64,000 bases of DNA from Hofstenia miamia (Eukaryota > Xenacoelomorpha > Acoela). Shown piece by piece: positions 1 to 10,423 of this stretch; within the stretch, counting starts at the first letter, position 1, and each line of letters opens with the position of its first letter. The notes under the pieces were generated by a model. It did no database searches and was not told the origin of the DNA. It saw nothing but the letters and a program-made list of their open reading frames with translations. The stretch spans positions 313,671 through 377,670 of the forward strand of contig SCFE01000054.1 in the NCBI GenBank assembly GCA_004352715.1, given 5' to 3'. The position numbers and the translations under genes are program-made.

Positions 1-1825
1 GATATTATTGGAAATACTTTTGTATTCATTTGGAGAAAATATAGGGAATTGTGTTTTTGTAACATTTATAGTTAAATAGTTTTTATTACAATATTGTTGC
101 AATAAAATTAGATTTTTTTTAAATATATTTGTAGCAGCATAGGGATTGGTGTGCTCAACAGCAATGCATGTGTCATCCGCATATTGGTAAGTTGTACAAC
201 CATCGGTGTATTTCTGCAGATCATTAATATATAAGTTAAATAAAAGAGGTCCCATTATAGATCCTTGAGGTACGCCATTATGGGGAACTAACCAATCAGA
301 ATATGTATTAACAATTTTTACTTGTTGTCTTCTTTCACTTAGGAAACTTTTTATTAATTCAATGCTATGCACATCAAAGCCATAGGATATCAGTTTTTGA
401 TACAAAATTTGATGATTTATGCTGTCGAAGGCCTTGCTGAGATCTAATGAGGCCACAGCAGTACATTTCTTCTCATTAAGACTAAGACGTACTTTTTCAG
501 TTANTGCTAATAAAGCATCAACAGTAGAACATTTATATCTGAAACCAAATTGATTTTCCGTAAGAATTTGTTTATCTTGTAAATATTCATTAATTTGCTT
601 GCAGAGCAGCTTTTCAAAATTCTTTGTCAGGGAATTCGTAACAGATATGGGACGGTAATTTCGACAATTCAATGGATCACCTTTTTTATAAACAGGTGTA
701 AATAGAAGATATTCCTCAAAATGCCTGATAAATTGTTGACTATAAATGTTGGGATGTCTAACAGGCCATTTGACTTGCTAGGATCCCATTTTGAGACAAC
801 TGACAACAATTCCTGGCTACTACAAATTTGAAGCTGAAACTAGAAGTTGACAATTTTTTCATTTGAAAAAATTGCTTAGGACCTTTATATTGCCCAAGGT
901 TTAGAAAAACCTCATTAAAGTAACTTGCAATTGCCTTCTTGTCAGAAATAATTTGGTTATTAGTTGATATTCTTGTAATTTCTGTTTCAATTTTTTTCCT
1001 TTATTAAGGAACTTTTTGATAAACCGCCACTTATCTCTACTAGCATTAAAGTGTGTTTACAGCTTATCAATGAAATATAATATTTCGCAATCGAGTGCTC
1101 AATTAGCACAAATTCAGCTGTAAACAGCTGTGAAAGACGATCAATTAATAAAACTAATGAAATCAAAAGAATGCGTAATTGAGCTTATCAATTGCGCTAA
1201 TACCGCTGTAAACACTTGAAATACGATCATATTTCCACAATTGAGATGAAAGACGTGATCAAACCACTTTTGATATTTCGTCTTTCATTCCTTTCATAAT
1301 TCGTCATTACGCTAGTGTAAACATTGAATCAATTATATTCATTCGAAACAAGGCATGCAACAGGGAAGGATCACGACCCAATTGCTTGAAAAAGTTAAAG
1401 AATAAACGTTTCTGTGTGATGTCGCTAATCCCAAATGTTTTGAATTATAAGATTTAATTGGGATCAGTCAGCTGTAAACGCTGTATCAATAACAAATAAA
1501 AGTGTGATAAACAACTTCAATTGAGACGCTGTAAACAGTGTATCAACAACAATGCATTCTTCTCAATTTAGAGGTATTATAATTCATTGATAAGCTGTAA
1601 ACCCACCTTTAAGTTTACCATAAAACATACGGGTAATTTAAGTTCGGAGTTTCGGTTTCTTCTCATTCAATTGCTGTTTAAGATTTGACAACTCATTTTG
1701 GAGCTTCTTATAATTACTACTATGCATCTCACTACAACGAATCTTTTCCAGTATTTTCTTTCTCACATCTTCGAGCTTTACAATATCATGATTAGCTTGG
1801 ACCTTTTATAAATCTTATTGAGTCT
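1..1825 (-). mobile_element. Non-LTR retrotransposon (LINE) fragment, copy 1, interrupted by a MITE
   Basis: Positions 1-1045 and 1613-1825 match, at high identity by eye, the minus-strand LINE at 9058-10260. On the reverse strand the sequence encodes the RT palm and the linker between endonuclease and RT; the counterpart of the YADD motif lies near 175-190. The copy starts inside the RT at the window edge. It keeps about 130 bp (around 360-500) that copy 2 has lost, and lacks a short insertion present in copy 2. Frame is broken in places and one base is N (504). The similarity stops near 1825, where different DNA begins. By family knowledge this RT would act in target-primed reverse transcription; here it is dead. 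The exact clade (jockey/CR1-like) is an inference from RT motifs. Confidence 0.85.
1050..1608. mobile_element. TTAA-flanked MITE inserted in LINE copy 1
   Basis: This 559-bp insertion is absent from the paralogous LINE at 10030-10050, where the uninterrupted sequence reads agcattaagtttacc. It is bounded by TTAA on both sides (1046-1049 and 1609-1612). Its ends are terminal inverted repeats of about 25 bp: the left reads AGTGTGTTTACAGCTTATCA and the right, reversed, AGGTGGGTTTACAGCTTATC. Copies of the word CTGTAAAC recur inside in both orientations (near 1130, 1200, 1315, 1470, 1530). The TTAA duplication is the signature of piggyBac-type transposases; no ORF is present, so it would have been moved in trans. 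Confidence 0.88.
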
Positions 1826-2073
1826 TGTTTATGTTTTCTAGTAATTTTAGGCTNTCAATTACGTAGTTTATACTCAGAAAATTACTCAGACATTAGGGAA
1901 CTCTCCACAACTATAGCTAATGAATTAACTACGTCACAACTACCCTTAGTAGATTTAAGTCTCGCTGATAAATAACCACTCTCGGTACAACAAAATTTTC
2001 TTAACTACTTTACTAGTATCTCGGACCTTCCTAGGGCCATTATCACTCAGCGAATTCACAATTTTTTAAGTAA

Positions 2074-3613
2074 ATTTCCTCTGATAACCTTGATAATAAT
2101 TCTCAGAATCACTCAAACTCGGAATATGACTCCATTGTAGAACTTTTTTCGGAACAGCTGCATAAAGAGGAACATTGTGCTCTAGACCCTACGCATAATC
2201 CTAGTAATGAATTTCCAGCTATTGAAAAAAATTGGGATCACCTTTTTTGCATTAGACATCCCAGAGCGTTTTCCAGGTTTCAACAATTCGTTATCAAAAA
2301 ACCGTACACGTTTTCTCCTCTTATCATGCAGCATTTACTTACTCAAATTGATGCGCTTCGGCGATCCAAAATAATCGAAAAATCTTCTCGTTCACCGTTT
2401 ACTTTTGACGTTTTTGCCGTACCCAAGTCCAAAACGAAAATAAGAATGGTAGTAGATTATTCACCTATTTCTCGCAACTGCACAAAACCATCCTATTATA
2501 TACAGCCGTTTGCCAGAGTAATTCAATTTCACGAACCGGCTCCAAACCATGTTGCGATCGGCCTTTGATTTGTCATCGGCATTTTACCATATTGATTTAC
2601 CTGAGTCACAGAGATACAAAACGGTTTTTCTTGCTCTAGGCGGTAATCGGTACAGATTTCGTAAAATTCTTACGAGCCTGTCTATTGCGCCATTCTTGTG
2701 TCAGATGTTCGTTAATGCCTTAATATTTCCAATTAAAAAGTATGGTTCTCTAGCGTGGGTTGATATACACAATATCAATTTAATCTTTCATCCGCAATTT
2801 CTTGAAGATATACAAAACCACATTCAGTTACTTCAGGACCTAGGTATCTGTTTTGCTAATGACGAATGTTCTTTTGCTCCCGAATCTGTCTTTGAGGCAC
2901 TTGGTCTTATGGTTAATATTCCGGATAAGGAGGTTCGTCTCAAACCAGTTCAAGAGTTCATATTGACTAAACTAATTACCACTATTTGGTCATCCTTAAC
3001 ATTAAAGCAGTACCAACGTTGGTTAGGGCATCTTGCATTTTCCTGGCCTATTATAGGTCCATGGGGACTAGTAAAACAGTTAATTTCCGACTCCCCTCAA
3101 AATGAGATTCGTAATCTGTTAGTCATACAACTTTTTTATCTATTATCACAAAAATCAATTTCTTGACACTGCCCCTTAGTTCATGAAAAATTCCTGGTTT
3201 TCAAAGATGCATCAGACACGCAATTAGATCTTACAGTAGTATCACCTACGCATCATAATTACTCACCGCAGAATCTGTCTATATGTCTGGATACTCGTTT
3301 AACGCAATTACACATCTACCAGAAAGAACTTTTGGAGCTGTATTTTAGCTGGCTGGAAGCAACATCTTCAGCTAAAATATGTGTGGACTCACAACCGTTG
3401 GTAATGGCTGCGCAGAAAGGGAAGATTGTATCTACAGAACTCCCTGGAATAGCACAAGCAGTCAAAATTCTAATTCATCATAAGCATCTACAGATAGTAT
3501 GGATTACTTCGCAAGAGAATCTGGCAGACTCTCCATCACGCATGAACTTTTTTGATTATAGACTTTTATCTTTTGAAAATTTGGATTTTTGGTTTCGTAA
3601 TAACAGGTATTAG
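2074..3613 (+). pseudogene. Reverse transcriptase-RNase H polymerase of an unclassified retroelement (broken)
   Basis: Reading frame 2074-2568 gives an RT N-terminal fingers region with VPKSKTKIRMVVDYSP. The frame then shifts by one near 2549 to a second frame through 3613, giving RT motif A (AFDLSSAFYHI), a B-like region (FRKILTSLSIAPF), the thumb, and RNase H. The metal-binding YxDD box is not intact: the equivalent reads LAWVDIHN. An in-frame TGA at 3164 separates RT from RNase H. RNase H keeps all four acidic positions in order: FKDAS, KELLELY, CVDSQ and LADSPSR. The frame ends about 26 residues after this, with no integrase and no tyrosine recombinase visible. Upstream (about 1871-2070) there is further coding-like sequence in another frame. 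The order RT-RNase H-stop and the SPISRN stretch after VVDY resemble hepadnavirus-related and DIRS-type polymerases more than Ty3/gypsy. Assignment is unresolved; the copy is inactive. Confidence 0.75.
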
Positions 3614-3625
3614 AATAAATAAATA

Positions 3626-3647
3626 CATATATATATATATATATATA
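3626..3647. repeat. (TA)n microsatellite
   Basis: Short alternating TA tract directly after the RT-RNase H element; it may mark its 3' boundary. Confidence 0.9.
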
Positions 3648-4382
3648 ATTTTTTCTAAGATTTTCATTAAGTATAAAAGTTCCATTTTTGTTATAAATTT
3701 TCAATTAGAAGTTTGTTTTGTATGAATTTAGGATGTTGTAATCAAAGTTAAATCAAAATATACAATAGAATGTCATATATTAAGACGCAAAGTACAAAAT
3801 TTAGGACTAATTATTTATTTATCCTAGCTAGAGCAAAAATTTTTTCCCTGTGTATTATTTGTATCATCTATAAACTAATGATACAAAAAAGTTGAAACTT
3901 TATTGTAATTTTCATATAGTGACGCTGACGAGGTTAAAACAGTTTTTGTACCACATGTGATACAAAACAAAGCAACGAAAAATGCTATTAACTTTATTGC
4001 TTGCGTTTCTCAAATTGTACATTTTTTGCTAAGGCATGGTATGAAAAATTTTTTTGAGCTATACTATTGAAATTTGGCCTATGTATCTACAAAACTACAT
4101 TTTTTATTAAATTTCAGTAGCACCAAAAAACCTACTTAACATTCTTCCTGTAGTTTTGTAGGATATTGCCACAAGAAACATTGTAAGAAAACAGTTTTAA
4201 AATATAATAACCCGTTCACGAGTTATAACGTCTAAAAATTAAATTTTTATGATCGACGGGTCCCGGTGAATTTTCCTACCAATTTTTATTGAAGTGTTGA
4301 TATTATACTGCCGCATCTGACCATAATTGAAAAACGGATTATTAAGTAATAGTAAGTTAATATATTTTAAAAAACAGGATAC
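3648..4382. other. Intron/flanking DNA, nothing recognised
   Basis: AT-rich DNA just downstream of the second RSU1 exon on the minus strand, so presumably RSU1 intron. I looked on the reverse strand for the next leucine-rich-repeat exon and did not find one. Confidence 0.5.
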
Positions 4383-4598
4383 CTTAGCGTTGGAGCAAGC
4401 ATATAGAAGTTCTTAGGCAACGTATGCTCAGAAATATTGTTATATGAAACATCCAGAATTTCCAATGCTGGGAATGCCCCAAACCCTCTAGGTAAGGAAT
4501 CCAAGCGATTGTACGAAAGATTGAGGTATTTGAGACGAGGAAGCGTGCTAATATTTGTGGGCAATTGATTGATGTGATTGTTGGAAAAGTTCAAATAC
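4383..4598 (-). CDS. RSU1: RSU1-like gene, coding exon 2 (leucine-rich repeats)
   Basis: Minus-strand exon preceded by a good acceptor (ATGTTTAG|G) and followed by a donor (AAG|GTATCC). It joins exon 1 in phase and ends in phase 2. It encodes LRRs including YLNFSNNHINQLPTN and LDSLPRGFGAFPALEIL. These match the conserved RSU1/icarus core, in which LPRGFG followed by PALE(V/I)LD and a YNN asparagine ladder is diagnostic. RSU1 is known to bind PINCH in the integrin-linked kinase complex at adhesion sites and to restrain Ras signalling. The exon ends just before the ALYL repeat expected next. The remaining exons are not recognisable between 1 and 4382, so they lie outside the window or have been lost. 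Confidence 0.9.
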
Positions 4599-4926
4599 CT
4601 AAACATGTTTTTGAAAAGATAAATGACTCCTAGAAAGATTCACTTGCAAGTAAGCAGGGCAAGAGTAAAACATGCCAATATTTTACAATTGATTAACCTG
4701 TTGTAATAACAATATGCTAGAGTGAAATCGAAAATATACATTAAATCTAATGTTTCATTCTTTAGCGATGTGTACACATAAAACTATTGGTGTTTATATT
4801 CATTCAGAATATTATTTACCCAAGACTCGCACATTCTTAGAATCTATTAAGAAATAAAATTAATTTGTAAAATTTATCAATGTCAGCTATGCAAATTAAT
4901 AAAAAGATTAATAAAAGAATCCTCAC
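4599..4926 (-). other. RSU1 intron 1
   Basis: 328-bp GT-AG intron on the minus strand (donor GTGAGG, acceptor TTTAG). AT-rich, no other feature seen. Confidence 0.85.
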
Positions 4927-5141
4927 TCCAAATTGGATAAACTTTCAGCGAGAGACTCTGGAATGGACGAAAGTTTATTATGAGCAAAATTGATTCGTGT
5001 AATCTTTGCCCGAAAAGGAGCCCATTCAGGTGTTGTAGGTATTTCAGCGACTCCTCTGATTTCGGCGTCAGGAACTAGCAATTCGCATCGCCGACCATCT
5101 TTGATCTCTTCAAGTTGCTTCTTAAAAGCCTTATCCGGCAT
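4927..5141 (-). CDS. RSU1: RSU1-like gene, coding exon 1 (start codon)
   Basis: The exon starts with ATG at 5141 (MPDKAFKKQLEEIK) and ends in phase 2 at GA|GTGAGG. The N-terminus aligns in position with the basic MSKSLKKLVEE start of known RSU1, followed by the first LRR (ITRINFAHNKLSSIPESLAE). It is more divergent than exon 2: the segment DAEIRGVAEIPTTPEWAPF replaces the usual short linker and one residue is added in the first repeat. There is an in-frame AAG triplet shortly upstream but no better ATG, so this start is preferred. A non-coding 5' exon further right on the minus strand is possible and cannot be seen. Confidence 0.88.
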
Positions 5142-5696
5142 TTCAACTTAAAAATTGATAAATATTAGTTAAAATACTTCGCAAAATTACATTCTGATAG
5201 TGTTTATAAGCAAAAAGTGGAGGCTGGCAAAATAAAATTGTGACATCCTATAGTTAAATAAAATTTATTCATATATCTTACCAGCATATTAATAAAAATG
5301 AAGTTGACAAAAAGTAATGAAAATATAAGTGAATTTGTAATTGCTACAAATTTCTCAACAATGCTTGTCATTGCTTGCTAGCAGATATGAATGTTTTTTT
5401 TTACAAAAATGTGTCTAACAACTGCCCTCTAATAATAATTGACAAATACGAGTCTTTGTTAGGAACATCTATACGTTACAGGCGAACGACCGATTTCATT
5501 AATATTGTATAGCATTTACTAATTCTTTGCAATTCTAAAAATTCTAAGTTTTGATTGAAGTATCTAAACTTCGAATCAGGGTTCCCAATATATTCAAAAA
5601 TCTAATTTCGAATATTTACACTGAAAATGCTCAATATCGGTTTCTAATGTTAATATTGACAAAAATTTATCGAGCAATCATTGACCGAAAAACAAT
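5142..5696. other. Upstream region of RSU1, nothing recognised
   Basis: AT-rich DNA 5' of the RSU1 start codon; it would hold its promoter or a 5' UTR intron. No motif I can defend. Confidence 0.4.
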
Positions 5697-5890
5697 TTAA
5701 ATGCTTATTAGATAATATAGAAAACAACAAATCTCTATCAGAGATTTTGTACGCATCCTCCTTTTAATTGCATCAAACCACTGGCACAATTGTCTCGGAT
5801 TTGATACACTTGCTATAGTCCTTTCAAATACTGACCCAGGAAATACGTCAAGTATAGACTTCGTAATTCTTCGGTATTCAATTATAGGAG
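5697..5890 (-). CDS. Unidentified terminal exon candidate
   Basis: On the minus strand a strong acceptor (TTTTATCTTTCAG) at 5891-5892 is followed by about 64 codons ending in TAA at 5697. The visible peptide includes EYRRITKSILDVFPGSVFER and RQLCQWFDAIKRRMRTK and looks protein-like (mixed charge, Trp, Cys) rather than random AT-rich translation. The incoming phase would need one base from an upstream exon. I do not recognise the family. It lies between RSU1 exon 1 and the piggyBac remnant. It could be the last exon of another minus-strand gene, an alternative first part of RSU1 that reads into a stop, or a transposon scrap. Confidence 0.35.
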
Positions 5891-6012
5891 CTGAAAGATA
5901 AAATAACAACCCTGAATACAATGCCATTTCAACAAAAAGACAGAAAATTTAGAAAAACCTAACGGCAATGTGCGACGATCTAGAAGACTCACACACTGCC
6001 GTTAATGGTTAA

Positions 6013-7510
6013 ACCCTGTTTGGAGTCATATTTGACCCCGGATGATTAAAATTGCTCTAAAGCTCCAAGGCTAGTAGTTAATTTCTGTAAGGTCACTTGA
6101 CTTTTCAATATTTTTGGTGCTACATTGTATGCCATTTAAAATGTGTACTAAGCTGTCAATTTTGCCCCAGAAGAATATTTGATATAAAATATTTATAGAA
6201 TAGTATAAAATCATTTTCACTAAGTAGTTTCAATTTTTGGTCTCATTTTAGATTCTAATTATTTGATTGTATTACATTATCGTATCCACTTGCGTTTTAT
6301 TTTCTTATATTTAGTTGACATTCGCATATATTGAATTATGTCACTATCTAGACCTATGACAAACAGGTATGCTAGAGAGTTAAAATGAACCCACACTTAT
6401 AACACCGGTTATTTGTTTTTATGTCCTTGTTTCGAGGACAGTTGTCGCATCCCTTTCTTTGTTATTCTTGATTCTGGTGACCAAAACTAGTGGGTTTTCC
6501 AAATCCTAATAAATGAATAGCTTTTCTGGTTTCTCTAGAAGTTCTAGGTTTACAGTTTCGTTCTTTCATAGGCCGATTCATGGGAGATAGAGCCAACAAT
6601 TCCAGAAAATAAAATGTTTGCTTGTATTTTTAAGCATTAGGTAGGCGTTGTAGGAACCAACATCTATCATGTTGAAAAAAAAAGAAACTGTCCAACGTAC
6701 ACTTTTTCGTTTCGATGAAAGTATTCTTACAACGTGATCTGAATTGTCTACTCCGCTTTTGTACTTATTATAGTCTAAAATAATATCAGATTCCTTTTGG
6801 GGTTTTCCAAGGGAATGCTTTCGCATTTTCAGTATATCCTTCGAGTTTCTTCGAATTATCACCCGTCAAATTATATCCGCAATCAAAAAACGTTGTAGCA
6901 ATTTGCAAGTAACCATTTCGCACAAAGTGTGTGTGAGCCAATGTAAGGTAAACCATTCAATGCAAAACTGTTGGTTGCATCTGTTAACCAAAAAATTTTA
7001 AAACCAAATGTTCCTAGTTTCGTGGGAATATACTATTTGTAGCATAGCATTCCATGAAACTCTAGAAGTTGTTCGTCAATTGTTATCTGAGGTTCTGGTT
7101 TATAAAATTTTTGTAAATTCTGTACGAAAATGTCCCATAATTCGCTAATTTTTGAAAATCTACTTTGCTTTACTGCTTTTCTATTGCGGCGTCTATCATC
7201 AAACCTAAGTTCTTATCATTTCAAAGCGTTGCCTTGATATAGACGAGCGGAAAGCTGCAAATCCTCGCGTAGCATTCCAAAGCTGCTCAATATCACGATA
7301 ATGTTGTCTATATGCACCAGCAAATAAATATATACCAATGAAACATTCAATGTCACTTCGAATGACAGGCTTCCATTTCTTGTTGAAAAGTGGTGATAAA
7401 CGCAGAGCTTTCAAACGTCTACCTTCAATATTGGTGTAGTGAACAATCTTATCCACAATTTGATCAAATATTACCATAAATGCATCATATGGGTTTTCGT
7501 ACTTTGCCAA
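6013..7510 (-). pseudogene. piggyBac-family transposase remnant with one terminus
   Basis: Reverse-strand translation gives the DDE_Tnp_1_7 fold in pieces. The N-terminal part (7510-7205) has HYTNIEGRRLKALRLSP and FIGIYLFAG. The catalytic core (about 7200-6890) has ITIDEQLLEF and LTDATNSFALNGLP, with an internal stop between them. The C-terminal part (6862-6580) has ILDYNKYKSGVDNSDHVVR and VRWTVSFFFNMIDV. About 6470-6390 encodes a small Cys-rich finger with CDNC and CYKC, which is the usual piggyBac C-terminus. At least two stops and one frameshift make it dead. The left boundary is plausible at TTAA (6009-6012) followed by ACCCTGTTTGGAGTCATA, which is piggyBac-like. The other end is cut off at about 7511 by LINE sequence in the opposite orientation. 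Confidence 0.88.
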
Positions 7511-7514
7511 ACAT

Positions 7515-7845
7515 AGAAAACCCGGTTTCCCTTCAACAAATTCGATATAGATTCTCTCCGCGTTTATTACCCATTATCCTAACGGTTACTTCCATATATG
7601 TGGTGATTTTAACATTCCGGACGTGGATTGGGATCTTTATTGCTCTACATCTGCTTATGAAAACCAGATTGTTGAGGTCTTTGATGGAATTAATGGTCTA
7701 CAAATCATTACCGCTTCCACACACATAAATGGCAATACTCTTGACCTTGTGTTTACTGACATGCATGAGGAATGCAATTACAGTATTCTAAGCTTTCAGC
7801 AGTCTGAATTCAATACTCAGTTATCTCAGCTTGCTCGCTTATTTG
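7515..7845 (+). pseudogene. LINE endonuclease (APE-type) fragment
   Basis: Plus-strand translation contains HICGDFNIPDVDWDLY, the GDFN-x-P-x-x-DW motif of apurinic-like endonucleases of non-LTR retrotransposons. It is followed by STHINGNTLDLVFTD, which carries the N-x-LDLV-x-TD motif. A stop lies upstream (about 7540) and the sequence runs into the 1000-base gap. The element truncates the piggyBac remnant and runs opposite to the LINE RT on the far side of the gap. I cannot tell whether it is the same family. Confidence 0.85.
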
Positions 7846-8845
7846 NNNNNNNNNNNNNNNNNNNNNNNNNNNNNNNNNNNNNNNNNNNNNNNNNNNNNNN
7901 NNNNNNNNNNNNNNNNNNNNNNNNNNNNNNNNNNNNNNNNNNNNNNNNNNNNNNNNNNNNNNNNNNNNNNNNNNNNNNNNNNNNNNNNNNNNNNNNNNNN
8001 NNNNNNNNNNNNNNNNNNNNNNNNNNNNNNNNNNNNNNNNNNNNNNNNNNNNNNNNNNNNNNNNNNNNNNNNNNNNNNNNNNNNNNNNNNNNNNNNNNNN
8101 NNNNNNNNNNNNNNNNNNNNNNNNNNNNNNNNNNNNNNNNNNNNNNNNNNNNNNNNNNNNNNNNNNNNNNNNNNNNNNNNNNNNNNNNNNNNNNNNNNNN
8201 NNNNNNNNNNNNNNNNNNNNNNNNNNNNNNNNNNNNNNNNNNNNNNNNNNNNNNNNNNNNNNNNNNNNNNNNNNNNNNNNNNNNNNNNNNNNNNNNNNNN
8301 NNNNNNNNNNNNNNNNNNNNNNNNNNNNNNNNNNNNNNNNNNNNNNNNNNNNNNNNNNNNNNNNNNNNNNNNNNNNNNNNNNNNNNNNNNNNNNNNNNNN
8401 NNNNNNNNNNNNNNNNNNNNNNNNNNNNNNNNNNNNNNNNNNNNNNNNNNNNNNNNNNNNNNNNNNNNNNNNNNNNNNNNNNNNNNNNNNNNNNNNNNNN
8501 NNNNNNNNNNNNNNNNNNNNNNNNNNNNNNNNNNNNNNNNNNNNNNNNNNNNNNNNNNNNNNNNNNNNNNNNNNNNNNNNNNNNNNNNNNNNNNNNNNNN
8601 NNNNNNNNNNNNNNNNNNNNNNNNNNNNNNNNNNNNNNNNNNNNNNNNNNNNNNNNNNNNNNNNNNNNNNNNNNNNNNNNNNNNNNNNNNNNNNNNNNNN
8701 NNNNNNNNNNNNNNNNNNNNNNNNNNNNNNNNNNNNNNNNNNNNNNNNNNNNNNNNNNNNNNNNNNNNNNNNNNNNNNNNNNNNNNNNNNNNNNNNNNNN
8801 NNNNNNNNNNNNNNNNNNNNNNNNNNNNNNNNNNNNNNNNNNNNN
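7846..8845. other. Assembly gap (1000 N)
   Basis: Exactly 1000 N, the conventional size for a gap of unknown length. It lies between oppositely oriented LINE pieces, so repeat collapse is likely. Confidence 0.98.
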
Positions 8846-10423
8846 CAGGCATATGAAAATTGGCTTATTACAAAAGAATGTATTATTTGTGCGCTTTGGA
8901 TAAAAGGCTTCAATTCACGGATATATTGTATACCTACATTCATGCTTCTAATTTTCTTTGCAATGAATTCATCAAAATCCAAGTCCCTATTTATATCGAC
9001 ATCCAAGTATTTAATTGTATCTACTTGTTATATTTCACCATTATTTATTGCAAGATGGATATTATTGGAAATACTTTTGTATTCATTTGGAGAAAATATA
9101 GGGAATTGTGTTTTTGTAACATTTATAGTTAAATAGTTTTTATTACAATATTGTTGCAATAAAATTAGATTTTTTTTAAATATATTTGTAGCAGCATAGG
9201 GATTGGTGTGCTCAACAGCAATGCATGTGTCATCCGCATATTGGTAAGCTGTACAACCATCAGTGTATTTCTGCAGGTCATTAATATATAAGTTAAATAA
9301 AAGAGGTCCCATTATAGATTCTTGCGGTACGCCATTATAGGGAACTAACCAATCAGAATATGCATTAACAATTTTTACTTGTTGTCTTCTTTCACTTAGG
9401 AAACTTTTTATTAATTAATTAATTTTCAGTTAATGCTAATAAAGCATCAACAGTAGAACATTTATATCTGAAACCAAATTGATTTTCCGTAAGAATTTGT
9501 TTATCTTGCAAATATTCATTAATTTACTTGCAGAGCAGCTTTTCAAAAATCGTTGCCAGGGAATTCGTAACAGATATGGGACGATAATTTCGACAATTCA
9601 ATTGATCACCTTTTTTATAAACAGGTGTGATATGGGATTATTTTAATATTTTGAAGAAACATTTGCAATCAATGCAGTAGTTAAATATAAAAGAAGATAT
9701 TCATCAAATTGCCTTATAAATTTTTTGACTATAAATGTTGGGATGTTTGATAGTCCATTTGCCTTGTTGGGATCCAATTTTGAGACAACTGACAACAATT
9801 CCTGTCTAGTACAAAATCTGAAGCTAAAACTAGAAGTTGACAATTTTTTCATCTGAAAAAATTACTTAGGACCTTTATATTGCCCAAGGTTTAGAAAAAC
9901 CTCATTAAAGTAATTTGCAATTGCCTTCTTGTCAGAAATAATTTGGTTATTAGTTGATATTCTTGTAATTTCTGTTTCAATGGTTTTTTCCTTTATTAAG
10001 GAACTTTTTAATAAGCCTCCACTTATTTCTACTAGCATTAAGTTTACCATAAAACATACGGGTAATTTCAGTTGGGAGTTTCTGTTTCTTCTCATTCAGT
10101 TGTTGATTAAGATTTGACAACTCATTTTGGAGCTTCTTATAATTATTACTATGCATCTCACTACAACGAATCTTTTCCAGTATTTTCTTCCTTAGATCTT
10201 CGAGCTTTACAATATCAGGATTAGCTTGGACCTTTTTATAAGTCATATTGAGTCTTCTTTTATTTGTTATATACTTAATTCTAACTGGAACTAATTGATC
10301 AATGGAGTATTTCAGTCTTGAAATGAAGAAATTCATCATATCATCAGGGTCATTCATGGTATAAATATAACCAAATGGGATATTCTGGAGTAAGTTTATG
10401 AAGGAAACGTCACTAAAATTCTT
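8846..10423 (-). pseudogene. Non-LTR retrotransposon (LINE), copy 2: endonuclease-RT linker and RT
   Basis: Reverse-strand pieces in order: a linker (10357-9977) with a charged helical stretch (KKQKLPTEITRMFYGKLNAS); the RT start (9852-9643) with SKLDPNKANGLSNIP; the palm (9312-9028) with GPLLFNLYINDLQKY, YADDTCIAVEH and NYLTINVTKT; and the segment after the palm (9006-8846) with VDINRDLDFDEF and VISQFSYA. These are the standard RT motifs of jockey/CR1-like LINEs, with the YADD catalytic box intact. Frames do not join. About 130 bp is missing near 9415 relative to copy 1, and stops separate the blocks. Both ends are lost in gaps. Confidence 0.88.

Noticed and set aside
7623-9006. Long open frames across 7846-8845 and 10424-11423 on both strands
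   Set aside because: They consist of N and carry no coding evidence.
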